From NCBI GenBank assembly GCA_900549685.1, contig UROX01000001.1, forward strand, positions 5,831-69,830: a DNA stretch of 64,000 nt. Reading direction: 5' to 3'. Numbering within the stretch: position 1 is the stretch's first letter; every line of letters starts with the position of its first letter. Shown here piece by piece: positions 17,690 to 27,607 of the stretch. The notes below the pieces were generated by a model. It saw nothing but the letters and a program-made list of their open reading frames with translations. It searched no databases and was not told the origin of the DNA. The DNA is from an uncultured Alistipes sp. Lineage in GTDB: Bacteria; Bacteroidota; Bacteroidia; Bacteroidales; Rikenellaceae. Both the position numbers and the translations under genes were made by a program.

Positions 17690-19168
17690 ATGTTGAAGAA
17701 ACTGGCCGGACAGACGGCCGTGTACGGTCTGGGGACCATCGTGTCCCGTTTTCTCAATTATCTGCTTTTCCCTTACCTGACCCGTGTGATGGGACCGGGC
17801 GAGTACGGTGTGGTGACGGACATGTACGCCCTGATTCCATTCGTGCTCGTCGTGCTGACGATGGGTCTCGAAACCGGGTACTTCCGTTTCACCGGCAAGG
17901 CCGCAGACGAGGACGAAAAACGCAAGGTCTTTTCCTCCGCATGGGGCGCCGTACTGGCCTCGGGGACGCTCTTTTTCGTGGCCGTGCTCCTTTTCCTGCC
18001 CTCGATCGCTTCGGCGATGGGGTATGCCGACCATCCGTCCTATGTCGCCGTCGTGGCGGGGATCGTGCTGCTCGACGTGGGAACGGCCATCCCGTTCGCC
18101 CGGCTGAGGCAGCAGGGCCGCGCCCTGCGTTTCGTCGCGCTGCGGGTGCTTTCGGTCGCGGTCAATCTGTTGCTGACGCTGTTTTTCTATACGGTATTGC
18201 CCTTCCTGGCCTCGCACGGCCTTTGCGGAGCGATGTACGATCCGGCCTACGGGGCCGGGTACGTGCTGGTGGCCAACCTCGTCGCCAGTCTGATCGTCGC
18301 CGCCTGTTTTCTGCCGATGTGGCGCGAAGCCCCGCCCCGCATCGACAGACGGTTGTTGGGGCGCATCATGCTCTACTCGTTCCCTATTCTGTTGAGCGGT
18401 ATCGCCGGCACGGCCAACGAGTTCATCGACCGGCAGATGATCAAATACCTGATGCCCGCTTCGGAGGCGATGGATGCGCTCGGCATCTACGGCGCCGTGG
18501 CCAAACTGGCCGCCATTCTCGTGCTGTTCACGCAGATGTACCGCTATGCCGCCGAACCTTATTTCCTGTCGGGATTCAAGAAAGACGATTTCCGGGCCGC
18601 CAACGCTGCGGCCATGAAATATTTCATTCTGGTCGCCATCGGGATATTCCTGTTCATCGCGCTGTTCTCCGATCTGTTCGCGTTGCTTATGGGACCCGAT
18701 TTCCGCGAGGGTATCGGCGTGCTGCCGCTCATCCTGCTGGCCAACGTGTGCATCGGCATCACGCTCAACCTGTCGTTCTGGTACAAACAGACCGGACGGA
18801 CGCAGTATGCGCTATGGATCACCGGTACGGGGTTGCTCGTAACCGTGCTGCTCAACGTGTTGCTCGTACCCCGTTTCGGTTATGCGGGGGCGGCATGGGC
18901 GCGGCTGGTCTGCGAGGCGGTCATGGTGGCGGTGAGCTATGCGTTGTGCCGCAGGTTCTATCCGGTGCCCTACGATCTGCGGCGCATCGGAGCATATTTT
19001 CTCGTCGGAGCGGCAGTGTTCGGATGCTCCCGCCTGACGGCGATGTGGCCTCCCGCAGCCGAATACGCTGCGAATCTGCTGCTGCTCATCGGGTTCGGAT
19101 TCTTCGCCGTGCGATGCGAGAAGATAGACGTGAAAGCCTTGTTCGGAACGATTCTCAAAAAACGATAA
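17690..19168 (+). CDS. Polysaccharide flippase (MATE/Wzx-type, oligosaccharide flippase family)
   Basis: This 492-residue integral membrane protein has about 12-14 hydrophobic segments through its whole length. The N-terminus [40 protein letters not shown] is the standard start of the polysaccharide-biosynthesis/Wzx family, including the amphipathic first helix and the G-x-Y-G turn. It probably flips lipid-linked glycans across the inner membrane. No glycosyltransferase cluster surrounds it, so the substrate (O-antigen, capsule or other) cannot be told, and a MurJ-like role cannot be excluded. It is 4 nt upstream of dut; the two are cotranscribed from the -7 box at 17664. Confidence 0.88.
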   Translation: MLKKLAGQTAVYGLGTIVSRFLNYLLFPYLTRVMGPGEYGVVTDMYALIPFVLVVLTMGLETGYFRFTGKAADEDEKRKVFSSAWGAVLASGTLFFVAVLLFLPSIASAMGYADHPSYVAVVAGIVLLDVGTAIPFARLRQQGRALRFVALRVLSVAVNLLLTLFFYTVLPFLASHGLCGAMYDPAYGAGYVLVANLVASLIVAACFLPMWREAPPRIDRRLLGRIMLYSFPILLSGIAGTANEFIDRQMIKYLMPASEAMDALGIYGAVAKLAAILVLFTQMYRYAAEPYFLSGFKKDDFRAANAAAMKYFILVAIGIFLFIALFSDLFALLMGPDFREGIGVLPLILLANVCIGITLNLSFWYKQTGRTQYALWITGTGLLVTVLLNVLLVPRFGYAGAAWARLVCEAVMVAVSYALCRRFYPVPYDLRRIGAYFLVGAAVFGCSRLTAMWPPAAEYAANLLLLIGFGFFAVRCEKIDVKALFGTILKKR

Positions 19169-19172
19169 CGAT

Positions 19173-19607
19173 ATGAAAGTGAAAGTAATCAACCGTTCGC
19201 CCTACGATCTGCCGCAGTATGAGACGGCGCAGGCCGCCGGACTCGACGTGCGGGCCGACCTGCGCGAGAGCGTCGTACTCGGTCCGCTCGAACGGACGCT
19301 GGTGCCGACCGGGCTGTATGTCGAAATTCCCGAGGGATATGAAATTCAGGTGCGGCCCCGCAGCGGACTGGCTGCCCGACACGGCATTTCGCTGGTCAAT
19401 GCGCCGGGAACGATCGATCCCGACTACCGGGGCGAGATCAAAGTGATCGTCGTGAACCTCTCGAACGAGCCTTTCGAGCTCAAGCCCGGCGAACGCATCG
19501 CCCAGTTGGTCGTGGCGCAATTTACGCGCATCGAGTGGGAAACGGTGGACAGCCTGACCTCCACGGACCGGGGCGAAGGCGGCTTCGGCTCGACGGGCAG
19601 GCGGTAA
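19173..19607 (+). CDS. dut: dUTP diphosphatase (dUTPase)
   Basis: This trimeric enzyme hydrolyses dUTP to dUMP and PPi, keeping uracil out of DNA and supplying thymidylate synthesis. At 144 residues it has the normal length. All five conserved motifs are visible in order: [44 protein letters not shown] and the flexible C-terminal arm [10 protein letters not shown]. It begins 4 nt after the flippase gene, an arrangement that suggests translational coupling without functional relation. Confidence 0.97.
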   Translation: MKVKVINRSPYDLPQYETAQAAGLDVRADLRESVVLGPLERTLVPTGLYVEIPEGYEIQVRPRSGLAARHGISLVNAPGTIDPDYRGEIKVIVVNLSNEPFELKPGERIAQLVVAQFTRIEWETVDSLTSTDRGEGGFGSTGRR

Positions 19608-19808
19608 GAGGCGGTTTCTAACATTCTTATGCGGAATGCCGGTCGGGTCCGATCGCTGCCCCACAGGGCCGGCAGGTCGTGCATCCGGCGGACCTGCCGT
19701 GGCTCCGGAAGTCGGGGGATTGCGGTCCGGAAACGGAATATACAACCGTACGAAGGATGGCTGTTGGAACTTTCCTGATTACGAATAGAAAACGATAAAA
19801 CGAAGAGA

Positions 19809-21221
19809 ATGGATATACGAGGACAATACGGCGGTTTCGTCCGCCGGGTATTGCTGGCCGTCGGTCTGGCCGTGTCGTCGGCGATGCCGGGTTGCAAGAG
19901 CAGTTGCGGCGGTGAAGGCGAAGATGCGGGCATACGGCTGAGCGTGGCGCCGTCGGAACTCTCCTTTGCGGCCGAAGGCGGAACGCAGACGCTCGCTTTG
20001 GATGCAAACGGTCCCTGGACCGTCGAATTGCCCGAAGACGGGGCGTGGATCTCGCTTTCGGTAGACAAAGGCTCCGCCTCGGCGCGGATTGCCGTGACGG
20101 CGGACCGTTACATCGGAACGTCGGACCGTCATACCGCGCTTACGATAAAATACGACGGCGGCACCCAATCGGGGACGGTCCGCATCGGGCAGGCGAAACC
20201 GCAGGCCGGGCGTCCCGATACGGAAGGTACGGCCAATTGCTACATGGTCGCCCCCGGATCGGTACAGCTTATCGAAGCGGTCTGCCGGGGCAACTCCCGT
20301 ACGGAAAAAATCGGTCGCTGGACAACGGCCGAACTGTTGTGGCAGGACGAGAGAGGACTGATCCGCACGGTCGAGTACGATTCGGCATTGCAGACGATTC
20401 TCTTCTCGACCGCCCCGAAGAGCGGCAACGCTTCCATCGGGGTGCGCGACGAGACCGGACGCATCCTCTGGAGCTGGCATATCTGGGTGACGGACTACGA
20501 TCCTGCCGCCGGAATCTACTCCTATACATCCCCGACCGGAACGGAGTGGACCTTCATGGACCGCAATTTGGGTGCGACGAGTGCGAAACCGGGCGATTTC
20601 GGTGCGTTCGGCCTGCTGTACCAATGGGGGCGCAAGGACCCGTTCACCGCTGCGGCCGGATTCTCCGAGACCGCTCCGCAGGAACGTCCGCTGTACGACA
20701 TCGAAGGCCGCGCCCTGCCTTCGATGAGCAGTCTGGCCGACGGATACGGGCGGCTCGATCTGAGTATCGAGAACCCGATGACATTTTACGGTACGCGCTA
20801 TGCCACCGCCGACTGGAGCGAGGAGTCGGACGACGACCGCTGGGGAGGCGAATCGTTCCGGAAAACCGCTTACGACCCTTGTCCCGCGGGCTGGAAGGTG
20901 CCCGTATGCGATGCTCAGGGGCGCTCTCCCTACGATTTCATTACCTACGACGGTTCCACGTGGAGCGAATCCATGCACGGGCTTCTCTGCGACGGCGTGT
21001 GGTTCCCGGCCGCAGGAAGCCGGGAGAACGGAAACGGGCAGTTGCATTGTACGGGAGGGTATGCCGGCATGTGGATCGGCACGGCCGGTACGGCGAGCAT
21101 CGATCCGGCTTTTCCCCAGTTGTACGCCCAATACATGATGGTTATGTGGGACGAACGCATGCTCCGCACCCTCAAGGACTTCCGTTCGCAGGGACTGTCC
21201 GTCCGCTGCGTGAGGGAATAG
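19809..21221 (+). CDS. BACON-domain lipoprotein with FISUMP-type C-terminal domain
   Basis: This 470-residue cell-surface or periplasmic protein is of unknown function. The N-terminal hydrophobic stretch ends in a lipobox-like AMPGC near residue 28. Residues about 38-130 form a BACON domain (LSVAPSELSFAAEGGTQTL, then PWTVELPEDGAWISLS), a module thought to bind carbohydrate or mucin. From residue 140 (ANCYMVAPG) to the end it follows the pattern of Bacteroidota major-paralog/FISUMP proteins: TEWTFMDRNLGA near 249, LYQWGRKDPF, YDPCPAGWKVP near 355 and the closing SVRCVRE. It stands alone between dut and carB, with no SusC/D pair nearby, so a link to glycan uptake is unsupported. Confidence 0.8.
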   Translation: MDIRGQYGGFVRRVLLAVGLAVSSAMPGCKSSCGGEGEDAGIRLSVAPSELSFAAEGGTQTLALDANGPWTVELPEDGAWISLSVDKGSASARIAVTADRYIGTSDRHTALTIKYDGGTQSGTVRIGQAKPQAGRPDTEGTANCYMVAPGSVQLIEAVCRGNSRTEKIGRWTTAELLWQDERGLIRTVEYDSALQTILFSTAPKSGNASIGVRDETGRILWSWHIWVTDYDPAAGIYSYTSPTGTEWTFMDRNLGATSAKPGDFGAFGLLYQWGRKDPFTAAAGFSETAPQERPLYDIEGRALPSMSSLADGYGRLDLSIENPMTFYGTRYATADWSEESDDDRWGGESFRKTAYDPCPAGWKVPVCDAQGRSPYDFITYDGSTWSESMHGLLCDGVWFPAAGSRENGNGQLHCTGGYAGMWIGTAGTASIDPAFPQLYAQYMMVMWDERMLRTLKDFRSQGLSVRCVRE

Positions 21222-21575
21222 CGCACGGGAATCGAACCATCCGAGGTCCGCAAGAGAAAAGGCGATACGGACGCGCTGCCTATCCCTGCGAGCGGCGACG
21301 ACTGTCCCGGAAGGAGAACGTCCGCCCCCGGACACGCCAAGCCACAGCCTTTCCCCGGAATCTTCCGCTCCCGGAGGCAAAGTTTCGGCACCGACCGCCT
21401 CCGAGACCATCCGGCACGACAGCCCGGCCGCATCCCCCGAAGAGAGACACCGTACCCGATTCCGCGACGGAGACGGAAATCCGGAAATCGGCGCTTCGCG
21501 GTCGGACTTTTGAAGAAAAAGCCGTATATTTATCCGATTTTGGAACTCCGATTTTAACTCATTAAACCCATACCC
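21222..21575. other. 354-bp intergenic region before carB
   Basis: No gene. The first 270 bases are GC-rich without recognisable structure. The last 75 bases turn AT-rich (ACTTTTGAAG, then TATATTTATCC) and likely contain the carB promoter, but the boxes do not reach the consensus spacing. Confidence 0.35.
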
Positions 21576-24500
21576 GTGAATAAGGAAATCAAAAAAGTCA
21601 TCGTGCTCGGTTCGGGCGCGCTCAAGATCGGGCAGGCGGGCGAGTTCGACTACTCCGGCTCGCAGGCGCTCAAGGCCCTCAAAGAAGAAGGTATCTCCAC
21701 GGTGCTCATCAACCCGAATATCGCGACGATACAGACTTCCGAAGGCATTGCGGACCGGGTCTATTTCCTGCCCGTAACGCCCTACTTCGTCGAGGAAATC
21801 ATCAAGAAAGAGAGACCCGACGGCATCCTGCTGGCCTTCGGCGGGCAAACGGCCCTGAACTGCGGAACGGAACTCTCGCAGAACGGCACGTTGCAGAAAT
21901 ACGGCGTCGAGGTGCTGGGCACGTCGGTCGAGGCGATCATGACGACCGAAGACCGTGACCTGTTCGTCAAGAAACTCGACGAGATCGGTATCAAGACGCC
22001 GGTCAGCCAGGCCGTCGAAACGATGGAGGATGCGCTGGCCGCCGCCGAGCGGATCGGGTTCCCGGTCATGGTCCGGTCGGCCTACGCGCTGGGCGGTCTG
22101 GGTAGCGGCATCAGCCGGACGCCCGAAGAATTCCGCTCGCTGTGCGAAAGTTCGTTCGCCTATTCCAAGCAGATCCTTGTCGAAGAGTCGCTCAAGGGAT
22201 GGAAAGAGATCGAGTTCGAAGTGATCCGCGACCGCAACGACCACTGTTTCACGGTGGCCAGCATGGAGAACTTCGACCCGCTGGGCATCCACACCGGCGA
22301 GAGCATCGTCGTCGCTCCGACCTGTTCGCTGGACGAAGGCGAACTGACGATGTTGCAGGAACTGTCCAAAAAGATCATCCGTCACATCGGCATCGTGGGC
22401 GAGTGCAACATCCAGTATGCGTTCAACTCCGAGACGGACGACTACCGCGTGATCGAGGTGAACGCACGCCTGAGCCGGTCATCGGCCCTCGCTTCCAAAG
22501 CGACGGGTTACCCGCTGGCCTTCGTGGCGGCCAAGCTGGCGCTAGGCTACACGCTCGACCAGATCGGCGAGATGGATACGCCCAACTCGGCCTACGTCGC
22601 TCCGTCGCTCGACTATCTGATCTGCAAGATCCCGCGCTGGGACCTCAGCAAATTCGTCGGCGTGTCGCGCGAGATCGGATCGAGCATGAAATCGGTCGGC
22701 GAGATCATGTCGATCGGCAAGTCGTTCGAGGAGATCATCCAGAAAGGGCTGCGCATGATCGGGCAGGGCATGCACGGATTCGTCGGCAACCCGGAACTCG
22801 AATTCGAAAATCTGGACGAAGAGCTGTCACACCCGACGGACCTGCGCATTTTCGCCATCGCCAAGGCGTTCGAACAGGGCTACTCGATCGACCGGATCTA
22901 CGAACTGACCAAAATCGACCCGTGGTTCCTCGGCAAACTGAAAAACATTTACGACTACTCGCTGGTTCTCGCCGGATACGACAGGATCGAGGACCAGCCC
23001 GCCGACGTGCTGTTGGAGGCCAAACGGCTCGGATTCTCCGATTTCCAGATCGCCCGTTTCGTCGAAAATCCGGAAGGCAATCTCGAACGCGAATCGCTCC
23101 GGGTGCGCACCGCCCGTAAGAAGGCCGGCGTGCTTCCCTCGGTCAAACGCATCAACACGGTGGCGTCCGACAACCCGGACCTGACCAATTACCTCTATAT
23201 GACCTACGACGGGTCGGACCACGACATTCCCTATTTCAAGAACGACAAGTCGGTGGTCGTGCTCGGATCGGGCGCCTACCGCATCGGCAGCTCCGTCGAA
23301 TTCGACTGGTGTTCGGTCAATGCCGTGCAGACGGCCCGCAAGCTCGGCTACAAGTCGATCATGATCAACTACAATCCCGAGACGGTATCGACCGACTACG
23401 ACATGTGCGACCGGCTCTATTTCGACGAGCTGTCGTTCGAACGCGTGCTCGACGTGCTGGACCTCGAAGTACCCAAGGGCGTGATCGTGTCGGTGGGCGG
23501 ACAGATTCCGAACAATCTGGCCATCCGGCTCTACCGGCAGGATATTCCCGTGCTCGGCACCTCGCCGCTGTCGATCGACCGGGCCGAGAACCGGCATAAA
23601 TTCTCGAGCATGCTCGACCAGTTGGGCATCGACCAGCCGGCGTGGAAAGAGCTTTCGCATATGGACGAAGTGTACGAATTCGTCGAGAAAGTCGGCTATC
23701 CGGTCCTGGTACGTCCGTCCTACGTACTTTCGGGTGCCGCGATGAACGTATGCCACGACGCCGAAGAACTGAACACGTTCCTGAAGCTGGCGGCCAAAGT
23801 GTCGAAGGAATATCCCGTCGTCGTGTCGCAGTTTCTGCAGAATGCCAAGGAAATCGAGTTCGACGCCGTGGCCCACGACGGCGAGGTGGTCGAATACGCC
23901 ATTTCGGAACACGTCGAATTCGCCGGCGTACACTCGGGCGACGCCACGCTGGTGTTCCCGCCTCAGAAAATCTATTTCGAAACGGCCCGGCGTATCAAGA
24001 AGATCAGCCGCAAGATCGCCCGCGAACTGAACATCAGCGGTCCGTTCAACATCCAGTTCCTGGCCAAGAACAACGAGGTGAAAGTCATCGAGTGCAACCT
24101 GCGTGCCTCGCGCAGCTTCCCGTTCGTGTCGAAGGTCCTCAAACGGAACTTCATCGAAACGGCGACGCGCATCATGCTCGGCGCTCCGTACCAGAAACCC
24201 GGCAACAACGAGTTCGACATCGACTGGATCGGCGTGAAATCGTCTCAGTTCTCGTTCTCGCGACTCCATAATGCCGACCCGGTGCTGAGTGTGGACATGT
24301 CCTCGACGGGAGAGGTCGGTTGCATAGGCGACGATTTCGACGAGGCACTGCTCACGTCGATGATCTCGGTGGGCTACCGCATTCCGCGCAAAAACGTCAT
24401 GGTCTCGTCCGGCGACAGCAAGTCGAAAGTGGACCTGCTGGATGCTTGTCGCTTGTTGCAGCAACACGGCTACGAAATCTTCGCGACGGCGGGTACCGAA

Positions 24501-24794
24501 CGGTTCCTCGCCGACCACGGCATTGCAGCCCAAACGGTGGGATGGCCCGACGAAGGCAACGGCTACAACGTGATGGACATGATCGCCGGACACCAGTTCG
24601 ATCTGATCGTCAATATCCCCAAGAACCACACGCGCCGCGAACTGACCAACGGCTACCGGATCCGGCGGGGTGCCATCGACCACAACATTCCGCTGATTAC
24701 CAACGCCCGTCTGGCAAGCGCGTTCATCCGGGCATTCTGCCAGATCAAAGAAGAAAATATTCCGATCAAGAGCTGGCAGGAGTACAAACTGTAA
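21576..24794 (+). CDS. carB: Carbamoyl-phosphate synthase large subunit
   Basis: This enzyme makes carbamoyl phosphate from bicarbonate, ammonia (from CarA) and two ATP, for pyrimidine and arginine synthesis. The 1072-residue length is typical. Two homologous halves are visible: VLGSGALKIGQAGEFDYSG opens the first and VLGSGAYRIGSSVEFDW the second (near residue 560), each with an ATP-grasp unit. The C-terminal 140 residues (from about VMVSSGDSKSK) form the MGS-like allosteric domain, where UMP or ornithine act in known enzymes. The start codon is GTG, read as M-NKEIKKVIVLGSG. The carA partner is not adjacent, unlike in many bacteria, so glutaminase supply must come from elsewhere. A UUCG-capped terminator follows 24 nt after the stop. 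Confidence 0.97.
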   Translation: MNKEIKKVIVLGSGALKIGQAGEFDYSGSQALKALKEEGISTVLINPNIATIQTSEGIADRVYFLPVTPYFVEEIIKKERPDGILLAFGGQTALNCGTELSQNGTLQKYGVEVLGTSVEAIMTTEDRDLFVKKLDEIGIKTPVSQAVETMEDALAAAERIGFPVMVRSAYALGGLGSGISRTPEEFRSLCESSFAYSKQILVEESLKGWKEIEFEVIRDRNDHCFTVASMENFDPLGIHTGESIVVAPTCSLDEGELTMLQELSKKIIRHIGIVGECNIQYAFNSETDDYRVIEVNARLSRSSALASKATGYPLAFVAAKLALGYTLDQIGEMDTPNSAYVAPSLDYLICKIPRWDLSKFVGVSREIGSSMKSVGEIMSIGKSFEEIIQKGLRMIGQGMHGFVGNPELEFENLDEELSHPTDLRIFAIAKAFEQGYSIDRIYELTKIDPWFLGKLKNIYDYSLVLAGYDRIEDQPADVLLEAKRLGFSDFQIARFVENPEGNLERESLRVRTARKKAGVLPSVKRINTVASDNPDLTNYLYMTYDGSDHDIPYFKNDKSVVVLGSGAYRIGSSVEFDWCSVNAVQTARKLGYKSIMINYNPETVSTDYDMCDRLYFDELSFERVLDVLDLEVPKGVIVSVGGQIPNNLAIRLYRQDIPVLGTSPLSIDRAENRHKFSSMLDQLGIDQPAWKELSHMDEVYEFVEKVGYPVLVRPSYVLSGAAMNVCHDAEELNTFLKLAAKVSKEYPVVVSQFLQNAKEIEFDAVAHDGEVVEYAISEHVEFAGVHSGDATLVFPPQKIYFETARRIKKISRKIARELNISGPFNIQFLAKNNEVKVIECNLRASRSFPFVSKVLKRNFIETATRIMLGAPYQKPGNNEFDIDWIGVKSSQFSFSRLHNADPVLSVDMSSTGEVGCIGDDFDEALLTSMISVGYRIPRKNVMVSSGDSKSKVDLLDACRLLQQHGYEIFATAGTERFLADHGIAAQTVGWPDEGNGYNVMDMIAGHQFDLIVNIPKNHTRRELTNGYRIRRGAIDHNIPLITNARLASAFIRAFCQIKEENIPIKSWQEYKL

Positions 24795-24813
24795 TCCTTT
24801 CCGGCCCTAATAA

Positions 24814-24856
24814 AACGCAACCTGCCCGGAACTTCGGTTCCGGGCAGGTTGTGTTA
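24814..24856 (+). terminator. Strong terminator of carB with UUCG tetraloop
   Basis: A 15-bp stem (CAACCTGCCCGGAAC at 24818-24832 with 24837-24851) is capped by TTCG and extended by an AAA(A)C/GTTT-like outer part. It begins about 20 nt after the carB stop. Confidence 0.85.
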
Positions 24857-25182
24857 TTACATATTACGCATGGCCGTATTTCATGCGCAGGCTTTTCATT
24901 CCAGCCCCGTATGCGCCGTTATGAAAGACGAACGTTATTCGTTCCCCCTCTCTCGCTTCGAAGAACCATGAATCGCCGTTTCACTCCCGCTTCGAATCGA
25001 TCCGTCCCCCCGGAATATGCACCGGTATCCGGACGACGAAAAGCCCGACCGAAATCGTCTTCGAAAGCGAACGACGGGTCCTGCAAGCGAAAAACCGACC
25101 GGGTCACGGACCGGAATCCGACAATTCCGTTCCACAACACAGCACGCTGTCGCCGGGAAAGCGGACTTTCCCCGTCCGTTCT
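24857..25182. other. Intergenic region between convergent genes
   Basis: Past the carB terminator, no gene or structure is recognisable up to the stop of the minus-strand gene at 25183. Short frames on both strands lack any family character. Confidence 0.35.
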
Positions 25183-25707
25183 TTACAACGGAGCTGTGGA
25201 GAAAGCCGGTTCGGAAATGACCTTGACCCGTTTCCAATGCTCGTGGAGCACCCGGGTTCCCTTGGTACTTTTGCAATCGACGACCATATAATCCGGAGTA
25301 ACCATGCGGTAGCAGACCTCGATTGTCGGCCACGCACGGTGCATACCCTGAAGACTGCCGCTCACTTTCTCCAGACAGGTCGAATCCGATGTAACTTCAT
25401 ACATGCCGTAATGTACGATCGTAGGCGATATGCCGTGTACATATGTCGATATACGGAACGAAGAATCGGGAAGAACGGGAATATCGCACCGGTTTACGGA
25501 GAACACCAGATAGGTCCCGTCCGGATGGTAGATCTTGAATTCCGGCAACGGATAAGTAAACGTGCTGTCCATGCGGAAGGTCTTTTCGCGGGGCGGCTCG
25601 ACTCGTTGCCAGAAACCGGCCAGCGATTTCGATTCGATGAAGTGTTCCTGTGCACGGCAGGACAATGCGACGATGCACAGAGAAAAAACGACCATGATCT
25701 TTTGCAT
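25183..25707 (-). CDS. Small exported protein, DUF4488-like
   Basis: This 174-residue protein starts with a signal peptide (MQKIMVVFSLCIVALSCRAQ; either cleaved after RAQ or lipidated at Cys17). The mature part has the alternating strands and small-barrel look of Bacteroidota lipocalin-like domains of unknown function: SLAGFWQRVEP near the start, FKIYHPDGTYLVF, YGMYEVTSDSTCLE and a closing HEHWKRV. The resemblance to DUF4488 is my recollection of the pattern and not a search result. It is transcribed alone, convergent with carB. The frame extends far upstream without similarity; I chose the ATG at the signal peptide. Confidence 0.65.
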   Translation of the reverse strand: MQKIMVVFSLCIVALSCRAQEHFIESKSLAGFWQRVEPPREKTFRMDSTFTYPLPEFKIYHPDGTYLVFSVNRCDIPVLPDSSFRISTYVHGISPTIVHYGMYEVTSDSTCLEKVSGSLQGMHRAWPTIEVCYRMVTPDYMVVDCKSTKGTRVLHEHWKRVKVISEPAFSTAPL

Positions 25708-25921
25708 AATGGGAAAAATTTGAGAAAATATAAATAATTCGTTTACGACGCCTTTTGCCGACCGTAATCGGCCCGGAGGTGCATACGACTCGTGACCGAA
25801 GACAGTCTTTCGCATCCGACGCATTACCGCAATATACGAAAAAACGAGTCTTATTTCCATCCGGACGAGGCATAAATAATTGATTTTCTTCCCTCGAGGC
25901 ACCTCCCGGACATAAACGGCA

Positions 25922-25954
25922 AAAAGGGGAAAGCTCGCTACGCTTTCCCCTTTT
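25922..25954 (-). terminator. Terminator of the DUF4293 gene
   Basis: A perfect 13-bp stem (AAAAGGGGAAAGC with its complement) and a 7-nt loop. On the minus strand the TTTT of the right arm plays the T-run. It is 28 nt past the stop at 25983. Confidence 0.75.
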
Positions 25955-25982
25955 CGATCTATTGCAACTGTCGTCCGCCGGA

Positions 25983-26447
25983 CTACCGGATACGGTCGAG
26001 CGACCGGACCAACTTCTCGTCCCGGACGATTCCCCGCTGCGCCAACAGCACGGCCACGATGGCCACGAGAGGAAGGAATGCCGCGAACGACAGGCTGCGG
26101 AGCGCCATCGTTTCGGGCAATGCCGACAGGTACCCGACCGTCAGGCCGCAAGCGACCGCCAGCACGACGATCTGTGCGACACACAGTTTCCGCTGCGCGT
26201 TTCTGTTCCGGTAAAGGAAAATCGTCACGAGCGACACGACACCCGACAGAGCCAGCAACAGAGCGGCAGAAAGGTTCGCCCATCCTCCGCTGTACGAACA
26301 TGCGGCGACAGGATCGTCGAAACCCCAGATCGAAACCTTACAGAGGGCATCGGGACCGCATGCCGACACAGCCAGCGGCAGAAACAGCGGCAGCACCGTA
26401 CAGGCGGCTGCCAGAAACAGGTATAAGGACTGAATGCGTTGTATCAT
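25983..26447 (-). CDS. DUF4293 family membrane protein
   Basis: This 154-residue protein has four hydrophobic segments (about 7-27, 55-77, 87-107 and 115-135) and a short charged C-terminus. The N-terminus MIQRIQSLYLFLAAACTVLP is the hallmark of DUF4293, a Bacteroidota inner-membrane family of unknown role. It lies 187 nt downstream of the glycosyltransferase gene on the same strand and ends at the hairpin at 25922-25954. Confidence 0.8.
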   Translation of the reverse strand: MIQRIQSLYLFLAAACTVLPLFLPLAVSACGPDALCKVSIWGFDDPVAACSYSGGWANLSAALLLALSGVVSLVTIFLYRNRNAQRKLCVAQIVVLAVACGLTVGYLSALPETMALRSLSFAAFLPLVAIVAVLLAQRGIVRDEKLVRSLDRIR

Positions 26448-26634
26448 CTTTTCGTTCGTTTTTCAGTTTTCATTCGTATTCGGAATGCCCGTCCGAGATT
26501 CCGGGACGATTCTCCGTGCCGGTCCGGGGGACAGAAGACGGCCCGGAACAGACGGGCCGCTTTCGGAATGTTTTCGGGCCGTCGCAGCCCCGACTCTTAC
26601 CGGAACCGGACGACGGGGCGTCGGAGGCCTCTGC

Positions 26635-27597
26635 CTACAATTTTTCGTCGATCAGGTAACGGTTCCGGTCTCCGGAGTTGCGACCGATGAGTTCGCCCAG
26701 GAATCCGGCCAGAAACAACTGCACGCCGATCACGACGGCCGCCATGGCGATGTAAAACAACGGCTGGTCGGTCACACCGCGCAAAGGCAGGGCATGGGTC
26801 TGCTTGTAGAGTTTTTCGGCGATGAGGTAGACCGCCGTACCGCCCCCGACCAGAAACATCAGCGTGCCGAGTCCTCCGAAAAAGTACATCGGACTCTTGC
26901 CGAAACGGGACATGAACATGACGGTGATCAGGTCCAGATAACCTTTTATCATCCGCTCCCAGCCGAATTTCGACACGCCGTACTTCCGTGCCCTGTGATG
27001 GACGACCTTCTCTCCGATCTTGCCGAATCCGGCCCATTTGGCCAGAATGGGAATATACCGGTGCATCTCGCCGTACACCTCGACGCTTTTGACTACCTTG
27101 AGCCGGTAGGCTTTCAGCCCGCAATTGAAGTCATGGAGCCGGATGCCCGAGACCAAACGGGCCGTCGCGTTGAAAAAGCGGCTCGGAAGCGTCTTGCCGA
27201 GCGGATCGTGGCGTTTCTTTTTCCATCCGCTCACCAGATCGTACCCCTCTTCGGCAATCATCCGGTAGAGTTCGGGAATTTCGTCCGGCGAGTCCTGCAG
27301 GTCGGCGTCCATCGTGATGACCACCTCGCCGCGGGCAGCCTCGAAACCGCAGTAAAGCGCGGCCGATTTGCCGTAATTGCGACGGAAACGGATGCCCCGG
27401 ATGTGGGGATTCTCTTTTTGCAGGTCACAGACCACTCGCCACGAGGCGTCGCGGCTGCCGTCGTCCACGAAAATCACTTCGTAGTCGAAGCCGTGGGTCT
27501 CCATGACCCGGCCGATCCACGCCGTCAGTTCGGGCAGCGATTCCTCTTCGTTGTACAGCGGAACGACAACGGATATGTTGGGTATGTTTTCTGACAT
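26635..27597 (-). CDS. Family 2 glycosyltransferase (dolichol-phosphate mannosyltransferase/GtrB-like)
   Basis: This 320-residue membrane-anchored enzyme probably transfers a sugar from a nucleotide donor to polyprenyl phosphate. The GT-A fold starts at ISVVVPLYNEEESLPEL, with VIFVDDGSRDAS and the metal-binding stretch TMDADLQDSPDEIPEL; Q/RxxRW is replaced by the family-typical GWKKKRHDPLGK region. Two C-terminal transmembrane segments (about 231-252 and 268-290) match the GtrB/DPM1 type. It begins 10 nt after the DUF4199 gene, an association often seen in Bacteroidota. The sugar and the acceptor cannot be told from the sequence. Confidence 0.9.
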   Translation of the reverse strand: MSENIPNISVVVPLYNEEESLPELTAWIGRVMETHGFDYEVIFVDDGSRDASWRVVCDLQKENPHIRGIRFRRNYGKSAALYCGFEAARGEVVITMDADLQDSPDEIPELYRMIAEEGYDLVSGWKKKRHDPLGKTLPSRFFNATARLVSGIRLHDFNCGLKAYRLKVVKSVEVYGEMHRYIPILAKWAGFGKIGEKVVHHRARKYGVSKFGWERMIKGYLDLITVMFMSRFGKSPMYFFGGLGTLMFLVGGGTAVYLIAEKLYKQTHALPLRGVTDQPLFYIAMAAVVIGVQLFLAGFLGELIGRNSGDRNRYLIDEKL

Positions 27598-27607
27598 CGT
27601 TTCGGTT

